NCBI GenBank assembly: GCA_026391755.1
Contig: JAPLDN010000295.1
Span: forward strand, 1 to 15,773
Reading direction: 5' to 3'
Length of the DNA: 15,773 nucleotides
Origin: Bacteroidota bacterium
Lineage (GTDB): Bacteria; Bacteroidota; Bacteroidia; Bacteroidales; FEN-979
Both the position numbers and the translations under genes were made by a program. The number at the start of each line of letters is the position of its first letter. Within the stretch, counting starts at the first letter, position 1. Below the pieces are notes generated by a model. The model did no database searches. It was not told the origin of the DNA and was given only the letters and a program-made list of their open reading frames with translations. This document shows positions 5,666 through 12,211 of the stretch, piece after piece.

Positions 5666-6282
5666 CCAGCTGAAAGTGCCTCAAACCTATACCCCTGTCC
5701 AAGGGCATGCTCAATGAATCCCGGCATGGCATAAAGCATCTTTTCCCTTGCCTTGATGGAGTCATGGAAAACGATGATAGCGCCCGGTTCGAGGTTCTCT
5801 CTGGCATTACGCAGGCATTGTTCAGGGCTTACGGCATGGTGGTAGTCCATGGTCAGAACAGACCAAAGGACGAAGCGGAAATCATTTCTGAGAACAAAAT
5901 ACTGTCCCGGGGTAAACCTTCCATGGGGCGGCCTGAACAGCTTGCTGTCGAAGAATTCCCGGCATTTCATTACATTGTTATAATAGCTTCCGGGCGACGT
6001 TTTCCATCCACTAAGGTGGTTGAATGAATGGTTGCCGACGGCATGCCCATCCGCAGTAATCCGTTCAAAAATATCCTTATGTTTTCTCACGTTATCGCCT
6101 ACGCAAAAGAATGTTGCTTTGATATTAAACCTTGCGAGAATGTCCAGGACATCAGGTGTCGCTTCAGGGACCGGCCCGTCGTCGAATGTGAGGTAGGCCA
6201 CTTTGCTTTCCGAAGGGACCCGGCAAAGAAGGTAATGAGGGCTAAGCGCCCTGTAGAACCAAGGGGGACGAACAGCGTACAT
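5659..6282 (-). CDS. Polysaccharide deacetylase (NodB/CE4 domain)
   Basis: A 207-residue, single-domain carbohydrate esterase family 4 enzyme, predicted to remove N- or O-acetyl groups from a polysaccharide or envelope glycan. The motifs are complete: TFDDGP (32-37; base Asp34 and metal ligand Asp35), HSFNH (metal ligands His85 and His89), RPPHGRFTPGQ (117-127) and IIVFHDS (His173). No signal peptide is evident. The N-terminal VRPPWFYRALSPHYLLC could be a weak membrane-proximal or amphipathic segment, so location is uncertain. It starts 2 bases after the stop of the DUF2723 C-terminal reading frame. The two are almost certainly cotranscribed, suggesting joint work on a surface glycan or glycoprotein. 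Confidence 0.93.
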   Translation of the reverse strand: MYAVRPPWFYRALSPHYLLCRVPSESKVAYLTFDDGPVPEATPDVLDILARFNIKATFFCVGDNVRKHKDIFERITADGHAVGNHSFNHLSGWKTSPGSYYNNVMKCREFFDSKLFRPPHGRFTPGQYFVLRNDFRFVLWSVLTMDYHHAVSPEQCLRNARENLEPGAIIVFHDSIKAREKMLYAMPGFIEHALGQGYRFEALSAGM

Positions 6283-6284
6283 GA

Positions 6285-7850
6285 TTACTCTGGCCTGTAG
6301 ACTTTATTTATATAAAGATCATAGTATTTAGTAAGGTTCTGATCGGCGAGTTTGGCCAGATCCTCCTGCCTGGCATTCTTTGTGCATACTCCGATTCTCT
6401 GAAGAGTAAACAGGCTTTCCTGCATGGGGATTTCCATATCCTTCAGGTCTTTATCGGGAAATGAAAAATAGTATGCCAGTTTTTCTGTTGATCCACTGAT
6501 AAGTTTTTGAGAAATTTCGTTGGCCTTTTTCACATCGCCTGTTTTATAAAACCCGTCGGCAAGGGAAACCACGAAATAATCGTAAGGGATTGTTTTATCA
6601 GGCATCTCGTCGAGACAATGCTCTATCACTTTCCGGGCCGAGTCCTTTTTGCCTTCAGCAAGAAGCGCTGTAACAAGCCGGGCGTAGACCGAACGGATGT
6701 TCATCACCATGTGCAAATTGGTTTCATCCAGGTAGACTTTGGGATTATTCAATCCGCCAAACCTGAATTTGTTCATCAGGTTGTCATACATCACCAGGGT
6801 GTTCACATCGCCCAGCTCTCCTTCGTTTACCCCGGCCCTCACAGGAAGAAGCCGGTATGTCAGACCTTCCTGGTGCAAATATTTATCAAGGCCGATATAG
6901 GTTTCAGCCCCTGTCGAAACAACAAAGTAAACCGGGCGTTTCCAGTTATTTGTTGCCAGCAGGTCAAGGATCATCAGGTTGGCTTTTTCTATACCTTCCC
7001 TTTTAATCTCCCATGAAAGGTCTTCAATCCTTCCTGCATAACAGGCAGGAACCGCGCCGCTCCTTATCAGTTCAGCCGAATCGGAAGGAAGGTAAAATTT
7101 CCGGGTAGGAAAATAATCATACAGTCCATTGCCTCCATCGGGATTCATCTTCAGCTTTGATTCATCGGTATTGATGATACGGAATAACTGGCGGATATCG
7201 ACATACTTATCTTTAAACGAGGGGTCTTCGATAAGGTAGGTAACGTCATGATTCCCCTGCCTGTATTTTTCGCGGGTCATTGAAAACGGCACAGGATCCG
7301 AATCATAAGCTTTCCTTGTCATCTGGTCGATATACCAGTCCATGTTCAGAAGGCTTAAATTGACTACCCTCACATCGGTGCGGATCTTTTCAACTTCCTG
7401 GGCATACCATAAGGGGAAAGTGTCGTTATCGCCGTTCGTAAACAGGATTGAGTTGGGAGCGCATGAATTCAGGTAATTTTCGGCCATCGCCAGGGCGGTA
7501 TAACGGCCCGAACGGTCGTGATCGTCCCAACCCTGCTGAGCCATCACGCCAACGGTGATGAGGCCGAGAACCAGGGATATGATCAGGGCCAGGTTTGCTT
7601 TCATCCACCGGCCCAGTGTTTCGGCCAGGAAGATCACACCATAGCCAATCCATATGGCAAACGCATAAAACGAGCCGGCAAAGGCATAATCCCTTTCCCT
7701 TGGCTGGGGGGAATACTGGTTCAGGTATATGACAATGGCGAGACCTGTCATCAGGAACAGCAAGCCAACGACAATGAACGACTTATAATCTTTTCGTACA
7801 GTTAAATACAAGCCCAGTATCCCAAAGATAAGGGGCAGAATGGAAGTCAT
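6285..7850 (-). CDS. DUF2723 / O-mannosyltransferase-like membrane protein, C-terminal part (frameshifted from upstream ORF)
   Basis: 521 residues in the +1 frame relative to the upstream ORF. It begins with ATG at 7850, which overlaps that ORF by 68 bases. It starts in the middle of the family's membrane region (LPLIFGILGLYL, then FIVVGLLFLMTGLAIVIYLNQ). The DUF2723 hallmark QPRERDYAFAGSFYAFAIWIG follows, then another helix pair. After about residue 115 comes a large soluble domain including NSILFTNGDNDTFPLWYAQE and NWKRPVYF. A TPR-like helical tail sits near the C-terminus (VYARLVTALLAEGKKDSARKVIEHCL). It has no N-terminal catalytic segment of its own, so it is the second half of a broken or mis-assembled gene. 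A GGAAAG 5-10 bases before the ATG could allow separate initiation. Confidence 0.85.
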   Translation of the reverse strand: MTSILPLIFGILGLYLTVRKDYKSFIVVGLLFLMTGLAIVIYLNQYSPQPRERDYAFAGSFYAFAIWIGYGVIFLAETLGRWMKANLALIISLVLGLITVGVMAQQGWDDHDRSGRYTALAMAENYLNSCAPNSILFTNGDNDTFPLWYAQEVEKIRTDVRVVNLSLLNMDWYIDQMTRKAYDSDPVPFSMTREKYRQGNHDVTYLIEDPSFKDKYVDIRQLFRIINTDESKLKMNPDGGNGLYDYFPTRKFYLPSDSAELIRSGAVPACYAGRIEDLSWEIKREGIEKANLMILDLLATNNWKRPVYFVVSTGAETYIGLDKYLHQEGLTYRLLPVRAGVNEGELGDVNTLVMYDNLMNKFRFGGLNNPKVYLDETNLHMVMNIRSVYARLVTALLAEGKKDSARKVIEHCLDEMPDKTIPYDYFVVSLADGFYKTGDVKKANEISQKLISGSTEKLAYYFSFPDKDLKDMEIPMQESLFTLQRIGVCTKNARQEDLAKLADQNLTKYYDLYINKVYRPE

Positions 7851-9243
7851 TCTGCTTTCCGGCGAAATTCCACATAAAGTAACGGTAGTACATATGGATA
7901 ACCTGGTAGTTCCACATGAAGGTGAGATTCTCTCCGAAGGTAGGCTTCATGAGGGTTTCAGTTTTTTCGCCAAGCTGAACCTGCACGGGAACGCCCTGAA
8001 TGCCGCCCCATTTTATATATTCCCTGGCGTGGCGGGCTTCCCGATTTGACCACATCCTGGGAAAAATAGTTGTAAACCTGGGATCATAAACCGGCTCAAC
8101 CTTTTCCCTTTTATCGGTGATCTCATACCGGCCTGTCTTTTTATCCTTTGTATAAACCGGGCTTCCGTTTTCATGGTCGATTGCAGGTGCATTATAATAC
8201 GGTCCATTCAGGATAGGCCAGTCGCCGTATTGCTCACGGTTAAGATATGCCAGCAGGTACATGGCATTTTCGGGATTATTCTCGTCGATAGGCGTATCGG
8301 CATTACTGCGGATTACCAGCATAAAGAATGAAGAATAGCCGATCAAAATAAAAGAGAATGCCAGTAATATCGCGTTCCACGCGGGTTGCAGTTTATTCGC
8401 CGAATAACGCAGTCCGAAAACAATTGATGCTATCAGGATCAGGAAAAAAATTATTGTGCCGATATTAAATGGAAGGCTCAAAGAATTGACCGAGAAGCGT
8501 TCAAACAAGGCAGCGAGCTTCAGGACTCCGGGAATGATAACCGACATTACAGTGCCGAGAATGAGCACCGAGACGGTCATTGCCAGCAGTATGCCTTTCC
8601 AGTTCGGGTTCTTGTACTTCCTGAAGTACCAGATCATGCCCATGGCAGGAATGGTCAGAAGGTTGAGCATATGAACGCCTATTGAAAGTCCCATGAGGTA
8701 AGCGATCAGGATAAGCCAGCGGTAATTGTGGGACTCATCGGCATGTTCTTCCCATTTAAGCATGGCCCAGAACACAATGGCTGTGAAGAAGGATGACATT
8801 GCATACACTTCCCCTTCCACGGCCGAAAACCAGAATGAATCGGTGAATGTATAAGCCAGGGAACCAACCAATCCGGCAGCAAAAATAAGATGCATTTTAG
8901 CTTTGCTCATTTCCTCATTTCGCACAACAAACTTTTTTGCCAGCATGGTAATGCTCCAGAAAAGGAACAGGATAGTAAGCCCGCTTGAAAGGGCGCTCAT
9001 GGTATTGATCATTCGGGCGACTTTGGTTACATCCCCCATGGCAAACAGGGAGAAGAACCTGCCTATCATCTGGAAAAGAGGAGCCCCCGGGGCATGGCCG
9101 ACTTCCAGCTTATAACTGGTCGAGATATACTCCCCGCAATCCCAGTAGCTCATGGTCGGCTCGGAAGTTAAAATGAAAACGGCGGAGGCAATTACGAATA
9201 CCATCCAGCCAAGGATGTTGTTAAGTCGCTTGTATTGCTGCAT
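7783..9243 (-). CDS. DUF2723 / O-mannosyltransferase-like membrane protein, N-terminal part
   Basis: 486 residues. A first transmembrane helix (about 11-27) is followed by the GT-C-type luminal motif PTMSYWDCGEYISTSYKLEV, with Asp35 and Glu38. Next comes the family signature HAPGAPLFQMIGR, then many helices (for example 60-80, 120-160, 175-205 and 260-280). DUF2723 proteins of Bacteroidota are usually about 1,000 residues or more. The human relative TMEM260 is a protein O-mannosyltransferase. Homology runs to YFMWNFAGKQND (Asp466, plus 7846-7848). The last 20 residues are out of frame and unrelated to the family. The coding sequence continues in another frame in the next entry, after loss of an expected stretch of roughly 40-45 residues. 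As it stands the protein is truncated in mid-membrane. Confidence 0.88.
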   Translation of the reverse strand: MQQYKRLNNILGWMVFVIASAVFILTSEPTMSYWDCGEYISTSYKLEVGHAPGAPLFQMIGRFFSLFAMGDVTKVARMINTMSALSSGLTILFLFWSITMLAKKFVVRNEEMSKAKMHLIFAAGLVGSLAYTFTDSFWFSAVEGEVYAMSSFFTAIVFWAMLKWEEHADESHNYRWLILIAYLMGLSIGVHMLNLLTIPAMGMIWYFRKYKNPNWKGILLAMTVSVLILGTVMSVIIPGVLKLAALFERFSVNSLSLPFNIGTIIFFLILIASIVFGLRYSANKLQPAWNAILLAFSFILIGYSSFFMLVIRSNADTPIDENNPENAMYLLAYLNREQYGDWPILNGPYYNAPAIDHENGSPVYTKDKKTGRYEITDKREKVEPVYDPRFTTIFPRMWSNREARHAREYIKWGGIQGVPVQVQLGEKTETLMKPTFGENLTFMWNYQVIHMYYRYFMWNFAGKQNDFHSAPYLWDTGLVFNCTKRL

Positions 9244-9263
9244 ATTGAGTATCTTCGAAGTGC

Positions 9264-9271
9264 CAAAGGTA
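9264..9271 (-). promoter_or_regulatory. -7 box of the DUF2723-deacetylase unit
   Basis: The minus strand reads TACCTTTG, a perfect TAnnTTTG, ending 20 bases before the DUF2723 ATG at 9243. A divergent box for gpmA lies 22 bases away on the other strand. Confidence 0.55.
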
Positions 9272-9292
9272 TGGAAAATGCAGATTATTTTA

Positions 9293-9300
9293 TACTTTTG
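9293..9300 (+). promoter_or_regulatory. -7 box of the gpmA-phosphatase unit
   Basis: TACTTTTG matches TAnnTTTG and ends 23 bases before the gpmA ATG. No clear -33 TTTG is present. It is arranged back to back with the DUF2723 promoter box. Confidence 0.55.
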
Positions 9301-9323
9301 CCCTGTAAACCAAATAAATCGAA

Positions 9324-10070
9324 ATGAACAAACTCGTATTAATCCGTCACGGCGAAAGCACCTGGAACAAGGAAAACCGTTTTACCGGGTGGACCGATGT
9401 AGACCTTTCAGAGCGTGGTATCAGGGAAGCAACGGAAGCCGGGCAAACTCTTAAAAAAGAAGGGTTCGATTTCAAAATAGCCTATACTTCATATCTTACC
9501 CGTGCTATACGCACCCTCTGGCTCATCCAGGAACAAATGGACCTCCTGTGGATCCCAGTTCACAAAACCTGGAGGTTGAATGAAAAACATTACGGGAACC
9601 TGCAGGGGCTGAACAAGACTGAAATGGTTGAGAAATACGGTGACAAGCAGGTGCTTATCTGGAGAAGAAGTTACGATGTTGCTCCTCCTCCCCTGCCCGA
9701 AGACGATCCCCGCCATCCGAAATACGATCCCCGTTACCGTGACCTCGACCCTAAAGATATTCCTGCAACCGAAGCCCTGAAAAATACGGTGGAACGTATA
9801 GTTCCCTATTGGAAGGATGAAATGGAGCCCAACCTGATTGTGCATAAAGAAATCCTGGTTGCAGCCCACGGCAACAGCCTCCGTGGTATCGTGAAATACC
9901 TGAAAAATATTTCGGATGAGGAGATCGTCGGCCTTAATCTGCCTACCGGTATTCCTTATATTTTCGAATTCGACGATAATATGAACCTGCAGAAGGATTA
10001 CTTTCTGGGTGATCCGGAAGTCATTAAAAAACTCATGGAAGAAGTCGCCAACCAGGGAAAGAAGAAATAA
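9324..10070 (+). CDS. gpmA: 2,3-bisphosphoglycerate-dependent phosphoglycerate mutase
   Basis: 248 residues, the normal dPGM length. It interconverts 3- and 2-phosphoglycerate in cytosolic glycolysis and gluconeogenesis through a phosphohistidine. Catalytic features are the N-terminal LIRHGES (His9 is the phosphoacceptor), NRFTGWTDVDLSERG, TSYLTRAIRT, LNEKHYGNLQG (Glu87 acid/base), WRRSYDVAPPP and AAHGNSLRG (His182). The tail is Lys-rich, as is common. It is the first gene of a two-gene unit; the next ATG is one base beyond its stop codon. Confidence 0.97.
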   Translation: MNKLVLIRHGESTWNKENRFTGWTDVDLSERGIREATEAGQTLKKEGFDFKIAYTSYLTRAIRTLWLIQEQMDLLWIPVHKTWRLNEKHYGNLQGLNKTEMVEKYGDKQVLIWRRSYDVAPPPLPEDDPRHPKYDPRYRDLDPKDIPATEALKNTVERIVPYWKDEMEPNLIVHKEILVAAHGNSLRGIVKYLKNISDEEIVGLNLPTGIPYIFEFDDNMNLQKDYFLGDPEVIKKLMEEVANQGKKK

Positions 10071-10071
10071 G

Positions 10072-10788
10072 ATGCCAAAGTGCTGGGTAATTCCCGATAT
10101 TCACGGTTGTTCAAAAACACTTAAAAGCCTGGTGGCCGAACTGATCAAGCCCAACCGGAATGACGAGCTGTATTTCCTGGGTGATTATGTCGACCGTGGT
10201 CCTGATTCCAAAGGGGTCATCGATTTTATAAGGGATCTTCAGAATGATCAGTACAATGTGACCGCCCTGAAAGGGAACCACGAGGATTTCATGGTCGAAT
10301 TGTACGATGCCGAAAAAAAGGCCAGGAACACCTGGTGGCACAGGCTGGGCGACAAAAAACACAAAGTCTGGATTGATATCGGAGGCAAGTCAACCCTCTC
10401 CAGCTTCGAAGCCGAAACCATCCGCCAGGTTCCCGTGGAATATATCGAATGGATGAGGGGGTTGCAATACTACGTATCTCTCGGGAACTTCATACTTGTG
10501 CATGCCGGCCTGAACTTTAACAATGAGAATCCCTTTGAAGATCTTCGCGCCATGTTGTGGCTTCGCGATTATGAGATCAGGCCTGAGAAGATAGGTAACC
10601 GTAAGATCATTCACGGGCATGTACCTGTGAATATGGAACTGATCATGCTGGCTGTTAAAAGCAAGGTTTACAAATTCATTGACCTCGATAACGGGCCCTA
10701 TATCTCAGGGAAAGACGGCTTCGGCAACCTTGTGGCCCTTGAACTGAACTCAATGGAGATGGTGATTCAGAATAACCTGGACCTGTAG
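10072..10788 (+). CDS. PPP-family metallophosphatase (serine/threonine phosphatase or Ap4A hydrolase-like)
   Basis: 238 residues when started at ATG 10072, giving MPKCWVIPDIHG. A longer in-frame start at 10009 would lie inside gpmA and add a non-family basic extension, so it is rejected. All calcineurin-like PPP motifs are present: PDIHG (Asp9, His11), GDYVDRG (Asp38, Arg42), GNHE (Asn69, His70), VHAGL (His144) and HGH (181-183). These bind two metal ions and cleave phosphoesters. The family includes bacterial Ser/Thr phosphatases such as PrpA/PrpE and symmetrical diadenosine tetraphosphatases, and the substrate cannot be decided here. The tight linkage to gpmA suggests coordinated expression with glycolysis. 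Confidence 0.92.
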   Translation: MPKCWVIPDIHGCSKTLKSLVAELIKPNRNDELYFLGDYVDRGPDSKGVIDFIRDLQNDQYNVTALKGNHEDFMVELYDAEKKARNTWWHRLGDKKHKVWIDIGGKSTLSSFEAETIRQVPVEYIEWMRGLQYYVSLGNFILVHAGLNFNNENPFEDLRAMLWLRDYEIRPEKIGNRKIIHGHVPVNMELIMLAVKSKVYKFIDLDNGPYISGKDGFGNLVALELNSMEMVIQNNLDL

Positions 10789-10827
10789 CGAAAAGTGAGA
10801 TGCTTCGTTTTAAAATTTCACTTTTCG
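10789..10827. terminator. Inverted repeat between convergent phosphatase and CarboxypepD_reg genes
   Basis: CGAAAAGTGA (10789-10798) and TCACTTTTCG (10818-10827) are perfect 10-bp arms around a 19-base spacer. The left arm begins right after the phosphatase stop. The right arm is the last three codons plus the TGA of the minus-strand gene. It probably serves as a terminator in both directions; the TTTT run within the arm provides a partial U stretch. Confidence 0.65.
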
Positions 10828-12128
10828 TAACTTCCGATTCCTTTAATGTCCTGTTTCAATTTCTCTTCAACAGGTAAATAGTTATAATTGGCCCAGAATG
10901 CCTCATCGGCTTGGCCTGCCAGCTGGTCCCAGCGCTGTCTCAGCCCCGCTTTTTTATCTCCCGAGAAACTGCGCACCTGCAGTGGGTCGCGTGTGACATT
11001 GGTTATAACAAGGTCATTCTTATAACCCATTCTGACTTTTTGCCCTGTCGATGGAAGCGTAAAAATTATCCATTCTTCGTCACGAATGGAACTGAGGTAC
11101 CATCCGTTTTCCCTGTTCGAGTAATTCAAGGTTTGATCGATTAACGGCATTTCGGCAATCCATCCGGGAATATCATTGATCGTATAAGTTTTACGATATT
11201 TTTCCTTTTCATATTTATAAAACGCCATGTAACTTATACTCCGCTTAATTTTCATGACGGCAAAAGAATTACCGTCTATGAAAAGCTCACCTTTATATCC
11301 CCTCTGATTTTTTTTTGATTGGTCAAACCAAATATGATAGATCCTGCCCCCTCCAGGTCTTCCCAGTTCCTCCATTTTCAGTGAATACGTTCTGAAGGTC
11401 TCTTCATCAAGTATGGTATGGTATGAAAATTCGACCATATCCTTCATGAAAATACATCCAAGGCACCCTGCCGTTTTCCCGAAGTCTCCCATCGAATTCA
11501 CCAGAGCCGTATCGGAAACAACCCTTCCTTTCACCAGATGTGTATAATTAGACCGTGAATATGCTTCCTGAATCTCCTTCATGGTATTCTGGTGGAAGTA
11601 GCCGGCTTTTAAATCTTCAATGACTGCTTCTGTATATTCCGCAAGCTTTTTACCTGCGAATTTCTGCGAACGATAGAACGCAGTCAGCAGGATGGAATCC
11701 CTTCCGTAATTTTCAGGTATTCGCATGAATGCCCTCCTTAAAACCTCTTCGGGTGTCAGGGCCGTCACTTCCACCTCCCTGAGGTTAAACTCCTTTGATT
11801 TCAGCCATATCAGGCTGGTTTTGCCGATCAGACCGGCAACAGGCATACGGGCAGTCTCATAACCGAGATAAGAGATTACAATTGTATCATGTAAATGATT
11901 TTCAGGGATGCCAAGAAAGAATTGTCCGTCCTCATTCGTCACAGTGCCTGTTGTTGAATTACTCAATGCAATCTGGGCAAACAGTAAGGGAGATCCGTTT
12001 TCTGCATCTGCAACTTTGCCCGAAATATCCATGGCTGTTTGAGCGGCAACAGAAGCATGAAGCAGGAGAAAAATGATAAACATCGCCAGGCCATGTTCCT
12101 TTGAACGATATACTTGCTTCAGGATCAT
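10818..12128 (-). CDS. CarboxypepD_reg-like domain envelope protein
   Basis: 436 residues. The signal peptide uses the hydrophobic core MFIIFLLLHASVAAQ (about 16-30), so either Met1 or Met16 could be the true start. Residues about 33-115 form a CarboxypepD_reg-like (prealbumin-like) beta-sandwich: ISGKVADAENGSPLLFAQI, then GTVTNEDGQFFLGIP and DTIVISYLGYE. The remaining 300 residues are a conserved-looking envelope domain found behind such modules in Bacteroidota. It includes TAFYRS, YTEAVIEDLKAGY, GELFIDGNSFAVMKIKRSI and a CLGC pair. Function is unknown. The TonB-dependent-receptor plug and barrel that often follow CarboxypepD_reg are absent, so this is not a SusC protein. It is monocistronic, with the stop codon inside the convergent inverted repeat. 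Confidence 0.82.
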   Translation of the reverse strand: MILKQVYRSKEHGLAMFIIFLLLHASVAAQTAMDISGKVADAENGSPLLFAQIALSNSTTGTVTNEDGQFFLGIPENHLHDTIVISYLGYETARMPVAGLIGKTSLIWLKSKEFNLREVEVTALTPEEVLRRAFMRIPENYGRDSILLTAFYRSQKFAGKKLAEYTEAVIEDLKAGYFHQNTMKEIQEAYSRSNYTHLVKGRVVSDTALVNSMGDFGKTAGCLGCIFMKDMVEFSYHTILDEETFRTYSLKMEELGRPGGGRIYHIWFDQSKKNQRGYKGELFIDGNSFAVMKIKRSISYMAFYKYEKEKYRKTYTINDIPGWIAEMPLIDQTLNYSNRENGWYLSSIRDEEWIIFTLPSTGQKVRMGYKNDLVITNVTRDPLQVRSFSGDKKAGLRQRWDQLAGQADEAFWANYNYLPVEEKLKQDIKGIGSYEK

Positions 12129-12132
12129 AATG

Positions 12133-12164
12133 TAAATCTAATAAAATACTTTATACCGGCAAAA
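12133..12164 (-). promoter_or_regulatory. Candidate promoter of CarboxypepD_reg gene
   Basis: The minus strand reads TTTTG (12164-12160), 19 bases, then TAGATTTA (12140-12133). This is one mismatch from TAnnTTTG with the expected -33/-7 spacing. It ends 4 bases before the Met1 ATG (12128), which favours the downstream Met16 as the translated start. Confidence 0.45.
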
Positions 12165-12198
12165 GTCGAAGAGACCACCATATCTCATCCCTGTGCAT

Positions 12199-12206
12199 TA
12201 CCTTTG
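12199..12206 (+). promoter_or_regulatory. -7 box abutting the heparinase-like gene start
   Basis: TACCTTTG is a perfect TAnnTTTG, ending only 5 bases before the ATG at 12212. If it is functional, transcription would begin at or next to the start codon, giving a leaderless or near-leaderless mRNA. Confidence 0.4.
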
Positions 12207-12211
12207 ATATC

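Noticed and set aside
7783..7850. Programmed ribosomal frameshift in DUF2723
   Set aside because: No slippery heptamer or obvious downstream stimulator is visible, and a family-conserved segment is missing, which a frameshift alone would not explain.
10009..10071. N-terminal extension of the PPP phosphatase
   Set aside because: It lies inside gpmA and adds a basic sequence not found in the family; ATG 10072 gives the canonical start.
10818..12128. TonB-dependent receptor (SusC-like)
   Set aside because: It has the CarboxypepD_reg-like domain only; it is far too short and lacks the plug and beta-barrel.
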